From Streptomyces avidinii (GTDB taxonomy: Bacteria; Actinomycetota; Actinomycetes; Streptomycetales; Streptomycetaceae), in the NCBI RefSeq assembly GCF_014650695.1, contig NZ_BMVL01000020.1, positions 51,905 to 115,904 of the forward strand: a stretch of DNA of 64,000 nucleotides. Reading direction: 5' to 3'. The notes under the pieces were generated by a model. The model did no database searches. It saw only the letters and a list, made by a program, of their open reading frames with translations, and was not told where the DNA came from. Of the stretch, positions 27,668-37,649 are shown in pieces; the stretch's first letter is position 1, and each line of letters opens with the position of its first letter. Made by a program: the position numbers and the translations under genes.

Positions 27668-28861
27668 GTGCCCATGGCGGAAGGATCTCCTCCGGTGGCC
27701 CGCCGACGGTCGCGCCCCGACACTGGAGCCGTGCGAACCGCGACAGCAACGGCTGCGGCCGTCACCACGACCCTCCTGGGTGCCGGCGCGGCCGCCGTCG
27801 CCGTCGGCCGGTACGCCGCCGATGCGGCCCTGCGGCCCGAGCCCGGACGTCCGCTCCCCGGCGGGCCGAAGCTCAGCGTCCACTCCACCGGCGCCGGCAC
27901 GATCACGCTGACCCGCTCGCTCGCCTCCCTGCGCCCCGGCACCTACGGCCTGGTCGCACCCGGTGTGCACGCCGTCGTCGGCCCGGTGCTCCCCGACGCC
28001 GACCCCGCCCCGGACGCCGTCGTACGGCGGCTCGTCTCCGTCACCCACGGCGTCCTCCACCCCGGGACCCGCGTCTCCCTCACCCCCCAGGTCCACGTCG
28101 GGAACCCGAGCACCGCCCTCGGGCTCGACCACGCGGACGTGGACGTCCCCGGGGAGCTCGGCGCCCTGCCCGCCTGGTTCGTGCCCGGGATCCGTGACAC
28201 CTGGGTGATCACCGTGCACGGGCTCGGCAGCAGCCGTGAGCACCCGATGGTGGTCATGCCCCTGCTGCACCGCTACCGGCTCCCCGTCCTGGACCTCGGC
28301 TACCGGGGCGACCTCGGCGCCCCCGCCTCCCCGGACGGCCTCGGCCACCTCGGTGAATCGGAATGGCGGGACCTGGACGCCGCCATCCGCTACGCCGCGC
28401 GCTACGGAGCCCGCCGGGTGATCCTGCACGGCTGGTCCACCGGCGCCACCATGGCCCTGCACGCGGCCGAGCGCTCGGCGCTGGCCCACCTGATCTCGGG
28501 GCTGGTGCTGGACTCGCCCGTACTCGACTGGCACACCACCCTGCGCGGGCTCGCGGCGGCGCGCGGCACTCCTGCCGTGGTGCTGCCGCTGGCGGTCCGG
28601 GCCGCCGAGGGCCGCGCCGGCCTGCGCGCCGACCGCCGGCCGGCGGGTGCGGACCCCGGCGCGCTGCGCGTCCCCGTACTGATCTTCCACGGCCCGGACG
28701 ATGCGCTCGCCCCCTGGGAGCCCTCCCGCCGACTCGCCGCCGCCCGCCCGGATCTCGTCACCCTTCACACCGTGGGCGGGGCCGGGCACGGCGCGATGTG
28801 GAACGCCGACCCGGCCGGTTACGAGGAGGCCCTGCGCCGCTTCCTCACCCCTCTTATGTGA
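27668..28861 (+). CDS. Alpha/beta hydrolase with N-terminal membrane segment
   Basis: A 397-residue protein. A hydrophobic N-terminal stretch (TATAAAVTTTLLGAGAAAVAVGRYA) suggests a signal anchor. The hydrolase fold is in the C-terminal half: VITVHGLGSSREHPM (oxyanion region), ILHGWSTGATMAL with the nucleophile Ser, IFHGPDDALAPWEPS with the Asp and GGAGHGAMWNADP with the His. The substrate is unknown. The start is uncertain: ATG at 27668 or 27674, or GTG at 27731, all with weak ribosome sites. It is divergent from the phosphate transporter. Confidence 0.82.
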   Translation: MPMAEGSPPVARRRSRPDTGAVRTATATAAAVTTTLLGAGAAAVAVGRYAADAALRPEPGRPLPGGPKLSVHSTGAGTITLTRSLASLRPGTYGLVAPGVHAVVGPVLPDADPAPDAVVRRLVSVTHGVLHPGTRVSLTPQVHVGNPSTALGLDHADVDVPGELGALPAWFVPGIRDTWVITVHGLGSSREHPMVVMPLLHRYRLPVLDLGYRGDLGAPASPDGLGHLGESEWRDLDAAIRYAARYGARRVILHGWSTGATMALHAAERSALAHLISGLVLDSPVLDWHTTLRGLAAARGTPAVVLPLAVRAAEGRAGLRADRRPAGADPGALRVPVLIFHGPDDALAPWEPSRRLAAARPDLVTLHTVGGAGHGAMWNADPAGYEEALRRFLTPLM

Positions 28862-29074
28862 AGGTCGGGCGAGGGCCGAGCGAGGCTCCGGCGAGGGGCC
28901 GGGCGGACGGCCGCGCGAACGGCTGTGAAGAGCCATGTGCCGAGGTCCGTCATGTGAAGGCCCTGTGACGGACGGAGTCCTGCGGGCGGCTTGTCCCGGT
29001 CTGCACTGCGGGCGGACGGCGGCAACGCCCGGTTCCGTTTGGGCTTTCGGCCAGTGACGGGCGAGACTGCTTCC

Positions 29075-30499
29075 GTGACGTCCCGAAAGCCTGATGAGCA
29101 GTTGGCTCGCGACTCCAGACTCCGACTCGTCTCGCCGCGCTCCGTCGCCGCGGCCCGCAAGGCGGTGACCGACCGACGTACCCGGCCCGCGCCCAGGCCC
29201 CCGGCGGGTACGCCCGCCACGGCCGACCTCGCGAACCGGGCCCGGGCCTCGCTCGCCGACGCCGTACGCCTGACCCGCTGGGCCGAGCTGAACCTCGGTG
29301 CCGGAGACGGCGGCCGGCCCGCCCCCACGGGAGCCCTGCCCGCCGCCGACGTCGAACGCGCCGCCGGAGAACTGGGACTGACGCACGGCCAGATCCGGGT
29401 CGGCTGGGACCGCGCCCGGCTCGCCGGACTGGTCGAGGTGCACGGAGGCCACGCCCGCCCCGGCTGGCGGCTGCGCGCCTGGGACCGCGACGACACCGCC
29501 GTACTGCGCGGCTGGGTCGCCCTCTTCGACGCCTGGTCGCTGGTCCATCCCGCACCCGCGGACATCGCCCCCTCGGCCGTTGCCGAGGTGGTCGAGGCGA
29601 TGCCCCAACTCCTCTCCCTGCTCCAGCTCTCCGCCGGCCCGGTGACCGTCCCCGACCTGCTCGACCTGCTCGGGCAGCGCGTCACCGAACTGCGCGACGA
29701 GCGGTGCGAGATCCCCTACGAGGCCGAGCCCGCGACGGCACTGACGTCCGCGGCCGGCTCCGCCGAGGCCCGCCCCGTCCCGCTCGCCCGGCTGCTGCGC
29801 TGGGCGCTCGGCGGGCTCGCGGCCGTGGACGCCGTCACCCTCGGCCCCGCCCGGGCCACGCTCACCCCGCTCGGCAGCTGGGCCGTCTGGGTCAAGCTGG
29901 AGCAGATCTGCGTCGCGGCGCAGAGCCCCGCCGGGAACATCGAGCAGTCCGCCGCCGCCATGCTGCACGGCTGCGCACGGCTCACCCCCGGCCCGGCCCG
30001 TGCCGAGTACCAGGCCTGGCTCGCCGCCCGGCCCGTCGGCCACGCCGTGGCCGAGCTGCTGCAGGCGGCCCGCGGCGAGGACGCCCTGCTGCGCGGCCTC
30101 GCCTTCGAGGCGCTCCGCGTGGTCGGCGCCCCCGCCGAGCCCGAGGTGCGCGCCGCCGTGCGCGAGCCCGCGCTGCGTCCCTACGCCCTGCTCTGGCTCG
30201 CCGAGCACGACGGGATCGACCCCGACGAGGCTCAGTACGTCCTGACCGCCGAGGAATCGACCTGGCTGTGGGTGGACACCGCGGCCGCCATCGCCGACCA
30301 CGGCGAGGCCGAGCTGCTGGCCCGCCACCTGGACTCGGCCGTCCGGACCACCGTTCCCCGGCTGCTGGACGAGGTCCGCGCGGTCGGCCATCCGCGCACC
30401 GTCCAGGTCCTGGTCGCGCTGGCCGCCGCCCACCCCGACCCGACGCTGGCCAAGGCCGTCCGCCGGGCCGCTTTCCAGGTCCACACCGGCGGCGAGTGA
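29075..30499 (+). CDS. Hypothetical protein with possible winged-helix segment
   Basis: A 474-residue protein from a GTG at 29075; the frame is open 28 codons further up without a better ribosome site. An arginine-rich N-terminus (about 1-60) precedes AADVERAAGELGLTHGQIRVGWDRARLAGLVEVHG, which reads like a helix-turn-helix with a wing. The rest is alpha-helical and rich in Ala, Leu and Arg, including VRAAVREPALRPYALLWLAEHDGI, suggestive of HEAT-type helices. I do not recognise the family and assign no function. It converges with the VOC gene 34 bp away. Confidence 0.75.
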   Translation: MTSRKPDEQLARDSRLRLVSPRSVAAARKAVTDRRTRPAPRPPAGTPATADLANRARASLADAVRLTRWAELNLGAGDGGRPAPTGALPAADVERAAGELGLTHGQIRVGWDRARLAGLVEVHGGHARPGWRLRAWDRDDTAVLRGWVALFDAWSLVHPAPADIAPSAVAEVVEAMPQLLSLLQLSAGPVTVPDLLDLLGQRVTELRDERCEIPYEAEPATALTSAAGSAEARPVPLARLLRWALGGLAAVDAVTLGPARATLTPLGSWAVWVKLEQICVAAQSPAGNIEQSAAAMLHGCARLTPGPARAEYQAWLAARPVGHAVAELLQAARGEDALLRGLAFEALRVVGAPAEPEVRAAVREPALRPYALLWLAEHDGIDPDEAQYVLTAEESTWLWVDTAAAIADHGEAELLARHLDSAVRTTVPRLLDEVRAVGHPRTVQVLVALAAAHPDPTLAKAVRRAAFQVHTGGE

Positions 30500-30533
30500 C
30501 TCCGCAGGCAAGGGGCGTGCGCGTCGGCAGGGG

Positions 30534-30929
30534 TCAGACCTGCGGCGCGTACGTCCCGAAGCTCCAGACGTTGCCCTCGCCGTCGCGTGCCATGTAGTCG
30601 CGGGAGCCGTAGTCCTGGTCGGTGGGTTCCATCAGGATCTCCGCGCCGTGCTCGACCGCCCGCCGGTGGTGGGCGTCCACGTCCTCGACCACGACATAGA
30701 CCCCCGAGGGGCCGGCGCCCTGCATGGCCTTGTCGAAGGCCCCGCCACTGCCCGAGCTGCCCAGCATCACCATGCCGTTGCCGTACGCCAGCTCGGCGTG
30801 CATCACCGCGCCGTCCTCACCCTCGTAGACGGCGACCTGACTGAACCCGAACGCCTCGGTCAGCAGCCGGATGGCCGCCTTCGCGTCGCGGTAGACCAGC
30901 GTGGGACAGATGGACGGAACGCCTGCCAT
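30534..30929 (-). CDS. VOC (glyoxalase/PhnB-like) family protein
   Basis: A 131-residue protein with the paired beta-alpha-beta units of the vicinal oxygen chelate fold: PTLVYRDAKAAIRLLTEAFGF and VYVVVEDVDAHHRRAVEHGAEI, then EPTDQDYGSRDYMARDGEGN with WSFGTY at the end. This layout matches PhnB-like VOC proteins. Enzymatic activity is not certain because metal ligands are incomplete in such proteins. The ATG at 30929 is preferred over the GTG at 30938 because GGGAG is spaced eight bases from it. Confidence 0.83.
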   Translation of the reverse strand: MAGVPSICPTLVYRDAKAAIRLLTEAFGFSQVAVYEGEDGAVMHAELAYGNGMVMLGSSGSGGAFDKAMQGAGPSGVYVVVEDVDAHHRRAVEHGAEILMEPTDQDYGSRDYMARDGEGNVWSFGTYAPQV

Positions 30930-30991
30930 GACGATCACTCCCTCTCGTGACGGTGACCCGCGTCACACAGCATGGCAGGCGCCGCCGACAG

Positions 30992-31888
30992 TCAGCGGAA
31001 GGTGTTGCACTGGGCCATGTCGCCGGTCCGGTAGCCCTGGTAGAACCACTGCTGCCGCTGCTCGGCCGAGCCGTGGGTCCAGGATTCCGGGGTCACCCGG
31101 CCCTGGAACTTCTCCTGGATCCGGTCGTCGCCGACCGCGGCGGCCGCGTCCAGCCCGTCCCTGATGTCGTCCTCGGTGAGGGTCTTGATCAGCGGACGCC
31201 CCGTGGAGGCGTCCGCGACGTTCGTGGCGTTGTGCGCCCACACCCCCGCGTAGCAGTCGGCCTGCAGCTCGACCTTGACCGCGTTGCTGTTCGCACCCTG
31301 CCGACCGTCCTGGGCCCGCTGGAGGGTTCCGGTCAGGTTCTGGATGTGGTGCCCGTACTCGTGGGCGATCACGTACGCCTGCGCGAAGGGGCCGCCGGTC
31401 GCGCCGAACTTCGTCCGCAGGTCGTTGAAGAAGTCGAGGTCCAGATAGACCTTGCGGTCCGCGGGGCAGTAGAAGGGGCCCACCGCCTCGGTCGCCATCC
31501 CGCACGCGGTGTTCACCCGGTTCTCGAAGAACACCGTGTTCGCCGGGCTGTACCGGCCGCCGCGCCGGGCGAATTCCTGCTTCCAGAAGGCCTGGGTGCT
31601 CCTGACGACCGCCACCAGCCGGCAGTCCTCCCGGGTGTTCGCGTCCCGCCCCGACGTACAGGCCTGCTGCACCTCGCCGAGCGACGAGGAGGCCGGGGCC
31701 GGTTCCGTGTCCACGGGTGACAGTCCCAGCTGGTCCGGTCCCACACCGAACAGCAGTCCCATGACCAGGGCGATGAGGCCGACGATGCCGCCACCCACCG
31801 TGGCCTTGCCGCCCGGGATGCGGCTGCCGCCGCCGCGCCTGTCCTCGACCTCGGAGCCGTCGAGTCTGGCGTCGTCGTCGAACTGCAT
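30992..31888 (-). CDS. YpfJ-type neutral zinc metallopeptidase
   Basis: A 298-residue protein with one N-terminal membrane segment (VGGGIVGLIALVMGLLFGVG) and an external domain. The zinc site is HEYGHH in AYVIAHEYGHHIQNLTG, followed by VELQADCYAGVWAHN with the third ligand region. CGMATEAVGPFYCPADRKVYLDLDFF is another family signature, with a likely disulfide. The acidic N-terminus (MQFDDDARLDG) is typical of YpfJ/KPN_02809 proteins. The physiological substrate is unknown. Confidence 0.9.
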   Translation of the reverse strand: MQFDDDARLDGSEVEDRRGGGSRIPGGKATVGGGIVGLIALVMGLLFGVGPDQLGLSPVDTEPAPASSSLGEVQQACTSGRDANTREDCRLVAVVRSTQAFWKQEFARRGGRYSPANTVFFENRVNTACGMATEAVGPFYCPADRKVYLDLDFFNDLRTKFGATGGPFAQAYVIAHEYGHHIQNLTGTLQRAQDGRQGANSNAVKVELQADCYAGVWAHNATNVADASTGRPLIKTLTEDDIRDGLDAAAAVGDDRIQEKFQGRVTPESWTHGSAEQRQQWFYQGYRTGDMAQCNTFR

Positions 31889-32093
31889 CCCGCACCGCCC
31901 TCCACACGTGAAACAGGGGCGGTCGCCTCTCCGCCCATGCGGCGAGTATCAACCCATTCATCCTGATACGCGCCTCGGCCACCCCCGGGAGCCACTGGGC
32001 CGGACGGGGGACACGGGAGAGCCGGCGGCCGGCCGCCGGGCGGCCCGGCCCGCGCCCGGAAACCAGTTGCACACCCCCGGTAGAATGTCTCTC
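31889..32093. promoter_or_regulatory. Divergent promoter region, metallopeptidase / ABC-F
   Basis: The region must hold promoters for both flanking units. A GTATCA (31946-31951) / TGATAC (31964-31969) inverted repeat with a 12-bp spacer lies nearer the metallopeptidase. TAGAAT at 32081-32086 resembles a -10 element immediately ahead of the short leader ORF. No convincing -35 was found. Confidence 0.4.
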
Positions 32094-32117
32094 ATGGCAA
32101 ATCTCCTCGCGGATTAG
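32094..32117 (+). CDS. Possible leader peptide MANLLAD before the ABC-F gene
   Basis: ATG at 32094 opens a seven-codon ORF encoding MANLLAD, ending with TAG at 32115-32117. An in-frame ATG at 32085 would extend it to MSLMANLLAD. It ends 62 bp before the ABC-F start. Short leader ORFs commonly control ABC-F genes by ribosome stalling or attenuation. No Shine-Dalgarno is seen, so it might be read leaderless from the TAGAAT-like element. Confidence 0.4.
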   Translation: MANLLAD

Positions 32118-32179
32118 CGGCGTCGAAGCTTCGCGTCCTGCCCCCCTTCCGCCGTCCCCACCCGCCCTGGAGTATTTCC

Positions 32180-33778
<1,599 letters not shown>

Positions 33779-33818
33779 CCGGGTTCCGGTTCCGGTTCCG
33801 CTTCTGATCCAATTCCTT

Positions 33819-33847
33819 ATGGATCATTCGGCTCACGGGTGATCCAT
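33819..33847. promoter_or_regulatory. GATC-containing inverted repeat upstream of gbn
   Basis: ATGGATCA (33819-33826) and TGATCCAT (33840-33847) are perfect inverted arms around a 13-bp spacer. A third GATC lies at 33806-33809, so three GATC sites fall within about 40 bp. Gbn is reported to prefer GATC-containing sites (recalled), which makes this a candidate autoregulatory site. It could also be part of the end of the ABC-F unit. Confidence 0.5.
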
Positions 33848-33890
33848 CATCTGAGTGAGACGGTCTCGTACCGTTGCGCGTCGTACGACG

Positions 33891-33935
33891 GCCCCGGCCG
33901 CACCCGTGAAGGTGCGCGACCGGGGCTGTTCGTTT
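33891..33935 (+). terminator. Terminator hairpin between the ABC-F gene and gbn
   Basis: GCCCCGG-CC-GCACC pairs with GGTGC-GCGA-CCGGGGC around a CGTGAA loop, followed by TGTTCGTTTT. The U-rich tail supports rho-independent termination of transcripts from the ABC-F side. The remaining 34 to 140 region to the gbn start shows no other structure. Confidence 0.65.
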
Positions 33936-34142
33936 TCCGGTTCCGCGCCCCTGACCTGGCGATTCCCGGCGAGGGCAGCGGAGTGTGATGGAAGTCATGC
34001 GGCGGAAGAGGAGATTCCGTTCTGCTCGGGCGTCCACCCCTCGGGAAATGCCGTCGTACCGACCTTGCTGAATGGGTGGCCAGGAAGCGTGGGAGGGGTG
34101 ATCATGAGAAGTCCAGAGCGCACTTCCCATGAGGAGGCACGG

Positions 34143-34364
34143 GTGGCCGAGACTCTGAAGAAGGGCAGCCGGGTAACCGGCGCCGCGCGCGACAAGCTCG
34201 CGGCAGACCTGAAGAAGAAGTACGACTCCGGTGCGAGTATCCGGGCGCTGGCCGAAGAGACCGGCCGGTCCTACGGATTCGTCCACCGGATGCTCAGTGA
34301 GTCCGGGGTATCGCTGCGTGGCCGCGGTGGCGCGACGCGCGGCAAGAAGGCGGCTACGGCCTGA
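34143..34364 (+). CDS. gbn: Small HTH nucleoid-associated protein, Gbn-like
   Basis: A 73-residue basic protein. The helix-turn-helix is visible in ADLKKKYDSGASIRALAEET followed by GRSYGFVHRMLSESG, and the tail is Arg/Lys/Gly rich (RGRGGATRGKKAATA). It matches, from memory, the 73-residue Streptomyces Gbn protein (SCO1839), a nucleoid-associated regulator affecting development and antibiotic production. The GTG at 34143 with GAGGAGG upstream gives exactly that length. An alternative ATG at 34104, with GGGAGGGG upstream, would add 13 residues (MRSPERTSHEEAR). Confidence 0.82.
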   Translation: MAETLKKGSRVTGAARDKLAADLKKKYDSGASIRALAEETGRSYGFVHRMLSESGVSLRGRGGATRGKKAATA

Positions 34365-34523
34365 CCCCGGCCCCATCGGTTCCGACGCGTCAACGGATTC
34401 AAGGTTCATCATGATCCGACGGTTCCTTCGGTGACCCCCGGTCGGCCTTCCGGTCGGCTGGGTGGTTACTGTGCAGTCACTTAGGCCGAGCTTGCGGCCG
34501 ACTGCACACCGGAGGCATGAAAG

Positions 34524-35303
34524 ATGGCTCTGCTCGACAAGGACGGCGTACGACTCACCGTCGACGACACGGTCGCCACGGTGACACTGACCAATCCGGC
34601 CAAGCGAAATGCCCAATCCCCCGCGCTCTGGCGGGCTTTGGCCGAGGCCGGGAGGTTGTTGCCGGGCACCGTCCGGGTCGTCGTGCTGCGCGGTGAGGGC
34701 AAGTCCTTCTCCGCAGGGCTCGACCGGCAGGCGTTCACCCCCGAAGGTTTCGAGGGCGAGCCGTCCTTCCTCGATCTGGCACGCGGTTCGGACGAACTGC
34801 TCGACTCCACGATCGCCGAGTACCAGGAGGCATTCACCTGGTGGAGGCGCAACGACATCATCTCCGTCGCCGCCGTGCAGGGGCACGCGATCGGCGCCGG
34901 CTTCCAGCTCGCGCTCGCGTGCGACCTGCGCGTGGTCGCGGACGATGTGCAGTTCGCCATGCGCGAGACCAGCCTCGGTCTGGTCCCGGACCTGGCGGGT
35001 ACCCAGCCCCTGACCTCCCTGGTCGGCTACGCCCGCGCGCTGGAGATCTGCGCGACGGGCCGCTTCGTGCACGCCGAGGAGGCGGAGCGGGTCGGCCTCG
35101 CCAACCTCGTGGTCCCGGCGGACGAGCTCGACGCAGCCGTCCAGGACCTCACCACGGCTCTGCTCGCCCCGCCGCGGGACGCAGTGATCGAGACGAAGAC
35201 GCTGCTGCGCTCCGCCCCGTCCCGCCCGTACGACGACCAGCGCGCCGCCGAGCGCGCGGCGCAGGCCCGCCGCCTGCGGGATCTGGCGGGTCTCTCCGAC
35301 TGA
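34524..35303 (+). CDS. Enoyl-CoA hydratase/isomerase family protein
   Basis: A 259-residue crotonase-fold protein. The oxyanion hole segments are FSAGLDRQAF and VQGHAIGAGFQLALACDLRVV. FAMRETSLGLVPDLAGTQ is the usual following segment; the position of the second catalytic Glu appears as an Asp (VPDLAGT), so full hydratase activity is uncertain. The family binds acyl-CoA as a trimer. It stands alone between gbn and the Asp23 module, with a purine-rich GGAGGC before the ATG. Confidence 0.87.
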   Translation: MALLDKDGVRLTVDDTVATVTLTNPAKRNAQSPALWRALAEAGRLLPGTVRVVVLRGEGKSFSAGLDRQAFTPEGFEGEPSFLDLARGSDELLDSTIAEYQEAFTWWRRNDIISVAAVQGHAIGAGFQLALACDLRVVADDVQFAMRETSLGLVPDLAGTQPLTSLVGYARALEICATGRFVHAEEAERVGLANLVVPADELDAAVQDLTTALLAPPRDAVIETKTLLRSAPSRPYDDQRAAERAAQARRLRDLAGLSD

Positions 35304-35430
35304 CGGCCGCGTTCCGGTCGGCGCCCCGGCGAAAGTCGGCCAGCCGACCGGCGTAGTCCCGAGGCGCGGGCGCGGCCCGGCGCCTAACGTGGTGCGGAGT
35401 GAGTCCGCTATCCACGTGAAGGGACACGCG

Positions 35431-35859
35431 ATGACCGAAACCGCATCAGGGGGCTCAGGCAGGGAGCCCGGCGAACGGGGACGCACGACGATCGCCGACG
35501 GGGTGGTCGAAAAGATCGCCGGACTGGCCGCCCGCGAGGTGGTCGGTGTGCACGCCATGGGCAGCGGCAGCGGCCTCTCCCGTACCTTCGGAGCCGTCCG
35601 CGACCGGGTGCCCGGCGGCAAGGCCGGCGTCAGCCGCGGGGTCAAGGCGGAGGTCGGCGAGGTCCAGACGGCCCTCGACCTGGAGATCGTCGTGGAGTAC
35701 GGCGTCTCGATCCGCGACGTGGCACGGGCGGTCCGGGAGAACGTCATCTCGGCGGTCGAGCGGATGACGGGCCTGGAGGTCGTCGAGGTCAACATCGCGG
35801 TCAGCGACGTCAAGCTGCCGGACGAGCCCGACGAGGAGCCGGAGTCCCGTCTCCAATAG
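35431..35859 (+). CDS. Asp23/Gls24 family envelope stress protein (first copy)
   Basis: A 142-residue protein from the ATG at 35431, with AAGGGACA upstream. The Asp23 domain is clear: TTIADGVVEKIAGLAAREVVGVHAMG, ALDLEIVVEYGVSIRDVARAVRENV and TGLEVVEVNIAVSDVKLP. Asp23 proteins assemble at the membrane through the AmaP anchor and respond to cell-envelope and alkaline stress in Firmicutes. It begins a five-gene cluster. Confidence 0.92.
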   Translation: MTETASGGSGREPGERGRTTIADGVVEKIAGLAAREVVGVHAMGSGSGLSRTFGAVRDRVPGGKAGVSRGVKAEVGEVQTALDLEIVVEYGVSIRDVARAVRENVISAVERMTGLEVVEVNIAVSDVKLPDEPDEEPESRLQ

Positions 35860-35874
35860 CCGAGAGGAGTCCGC

Positions 35875-36060
35875 ATGAGCATGGCGATCGCCGGACTGTT
35901 CGCCGGCATGGCCCTGGCGTTCGCCGGTTACTTCGGCGGTTTCGGAGCCTTCCTGCTGGTGGCCGCCCTCGGCGCCATCGGCTTCGTCGCGGGCCGGTTC
36001 CTCGACGGGGACCTGGAACCCGGCGACCTGTTCCGCCGCCGCGGCGACCGGCGCGGGTGA
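35875..36060 (+). CDS. Small two-TM protein of the Asp23 module
   Basis: A 61-residue protein with two hydrophobic stretches (IAGLFAGMALAFAGYFGGFGA and FLLVAALGAIGFVAGRFLDG) and a basic tail (FRRRGDRRG). It matches the DUF2273-like small proteins that accompany Asp23 genes. It lies 15 bp after the first Asp23 copy and 7 bp before the second, with GAGAGGAG before the ATG. Confidence 0.82.
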   Translation: MSMAIAGLFAGMALAFAGYFGGFGAFLLVAALGAIGFVAGRFLDGDLEPGDLFRRRGDRRG

Positions 36061-36067
36061 GGCGCCG

Positions 36068-36472
36068 ATGAGCAGCAGCACCGACAGCACCAGCAGCAGC
36101 CCGCCGCGATCCGGCGCGCCCCGGGTCGCCGCCGCCGACCGCGGGGCCACCCGCATCGCGGACCGGGTCGTGGCCAAGATCGCGGCCCAGGCCGCCCGGG
36201 AAGTGCTCGGCACGACCTCGGGCGCGCCCGCACACGCCACCGTCACCGTGCACCACGACATCGCGCGGGTCCGGGTGAGCCTGGAGGTGGATTACCCCTC
36301 CGACCTGGCCGCACAGTGCGCGGCCGTACGCCGCCAGGTCGCGCTCCGTGTCGAGGAGTGCGCGTCGATGTCCGTACCCGAGGTGGACATCGACATCGAG
36401 CACCTGCACTCCACCCACACCCGGACCACCCACACCCGGACCGCCCGCGGGCGGGACCGGCGGCTGCGGTGA
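36068..36472 (+). CDS. Asp23/Gls24 family protein (second, shorter copy)
   Basis: A 134-residue protein. After a Ser/Thr-rich start, the Asp23 core appears as GATRIADRVVAKIAAQAAREV, VTVHHDIARVRVSLEVDYPS and SVPEVDIDIEHLHS. The end has a duplicated THTRT unit and a basic tail. It differs strongly from the first copy, so the two probably form a hetero-oligomer rather than being a recent duplication. The stop overlaps the next gene start (GTGA). Confidence 0.87.
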   Translation: MSSSTDSTSSSPPRSGAPRVAAADRGATRIADRVVAKIAAQAAREVLGTTSGAPAHATVTVHHDIARVRVSLEVDYPSDLAAQCAAVRRQVALRVEECASMSVPEVDIDIEHLHSTHTRTTHTRTARGRDRRLR

Positions 36473-37050
36473 CGGCCCGCCGCTCCGGCCGGGTCCACCG
36501 GTTCCGCTCCGCCCGGCGCATCCCCGCCGCGCTCACCGCCCTGGTCGTGCTCGGGGTGGCGGGCCTGTTCCTGTACGACCTGGCCGCGGTTCGGGCCGGC
36601 CGGCCCGGGATGAGCTGGCGCCGCGATCTCGCCGACGGCCTCGCGACGCACACCCCCGCGGACCTGGGCGTGCAGCTGATCGCCGGGGCCGCCGCCCTGG
36701 CCGGGGCGGTGCTCCTGCTGCTGGCGCTCGCCCCCGGACTCCGGGGGATCCTGCCGATGCGGCCCCCGGACGGGCCGTACGGGCCCGACGGCCCGGACAC
36801 GGCGGCGCGCGTACGGGCCGGGCTCGGCCGCAAGGACGCCGCGCAGATCCTGCGGGACCGGGCCATGGAGGTGTCCGGGGTGCGGTCCGTTCGGGTCAAG
36901 GTGCGCCGGTCCCACGTGGGGGTGCGGGCCACCTCGCACTTCCGCGAGCTGGACGACGTACGGGCCGACCTGGACGCGGTCCTGGCCGTCGGAATCGAGG
37001 AACTGGGGCTCGCGCACCCGCCGCAGCCGCGGGTACGGGTCAGGAGGTGA
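36469..37050 (+). CDS. DUF6286-type membrane protein of the Asp23 module
   Basis: A 193-residue protein with two membrane helices (RIPAALTALVVLGVAGLFLYDLA and LIAGAAALAGAVLLLLALA) followed by a cytoplasmic domain, ending in SVRVKVRRSHVGVRATSHFREL. It resembles AmaP-like anchors annotated DUF6286 in Streptomyces. The GTG start overlaps the upstream stop, and the next gene starts four bases after its stop, so all are translated from one message. Confidence 0.82.
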   Translation: MTARRSGRVHRFRSARRIPAALTALVVLGVAGLFLYDLAAVRAGRPGMSWRRDLADGLATHTPADLGVQLIAGAAALAGAVLLLLALAPGLRGILPMRPPDGPYGPDGPDTAARVRAGLGRKDAAQILRDRAMEVSGVRSVRVKVRRSHVGVRATSHFRELDDVRADLDAVLAVGIEELGLAHPPQPRVRVRR

Positions 37051-37054
37051 CGGG

Positions 37055-37612
37055 GTGCTCGGGACGGTGAACCGGATCCTGCTGGCGGTGGCCGGAACGG
37101 TGCTGCTGGCGGCGGGGATCGTGGTGCTGACGGGTGCGTGGCCGCTGCACGGCCGCCGGGCGCCGCTGCTGAGCGAGGCGACCCGGAGCCGGTACTGGCA
37201 CGCCGACGGCTGGTGGTGGTGGGCGGTGGTCGCCGGACTCGCCGTGGGCGTGCTGCTGGCGCTGTGGTGGCTGCTGTCCCAACTGCGGCGCTCCCGGCTG
37301 GGAGCGGTGGTCGTGGACACCGGGGACGGGGCGTTCGCCCTGCTGCGCGGGCGCGCGCTGGAGGCAGCGGTGGCCGCGGAGGCCGGCGCCGTGGAGGGGG
37401 TCGCCGGCTGCCGGGTCGCCCTGCGCGGACGGCGCGGCTCGCCGGCGCTGCGGGTCGCGCTGGAACTGGAACCGCACGCGGTCCCCGCCGATGCCCTGGC
37501 CGCCGTGGCGGGCCCGGTGCTGACCCACGCCCGTACCTCGGCGGGCCTCCCGGAACTCCCCGCGGAGGCCCGCCTCAAGGTGACGTCCCACCGGTCCCAG
37601 CGCGTGACGTAG
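37055..37612 (+). CDS. AmaP-like alkaline shock membrane anchor
   Basis: A 185-residue protein with two N-terminal membrane helices (RILLAVAGTVLLAAGIVVLTG and WWWWAVVAGLAVGVLLALWWLL) and a cytoplasmic domain of about 110 residues. The opening VNRILLAVAGTVLLA is typical of AmaP, which tethers Asp23 to the membrane. Start GTG at 37055. It is the last gene of the module; a CGCGTGAC/GTCACGCG stem (37601-37635) spans its stop and may end transcription. Confidence 0.85.
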   Translation: MLGTVNRILLAVAGTVLLAAGIVVLTGAWPLHGRRAPLLSEATRSRYWHADGWWWWAVVAGLAVGVLLALWWLLSQLRRSRLGAVVVDTGDGAFALLRGRALEAAVAAEAGAVEGVAGCRVALRGRRGSPALRVALELEPHAVPADALAAVAGPVLTHARTSAGLPELPAEARLKVTSHRSQRVT

Positions 37613-37649
37613 GGCGGCGTCCTGCCGGTCACGCGGGGCTCTCGGCAGG

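Noticed and set aside
27566..30511. 981-residue minus-strand ORF
   Set aside because: Antisense to the alpha/beta hydrolase and the 474-residue hypothetical protein, with Gly/Gln/Arg-rich repetitive sequence and no domain.
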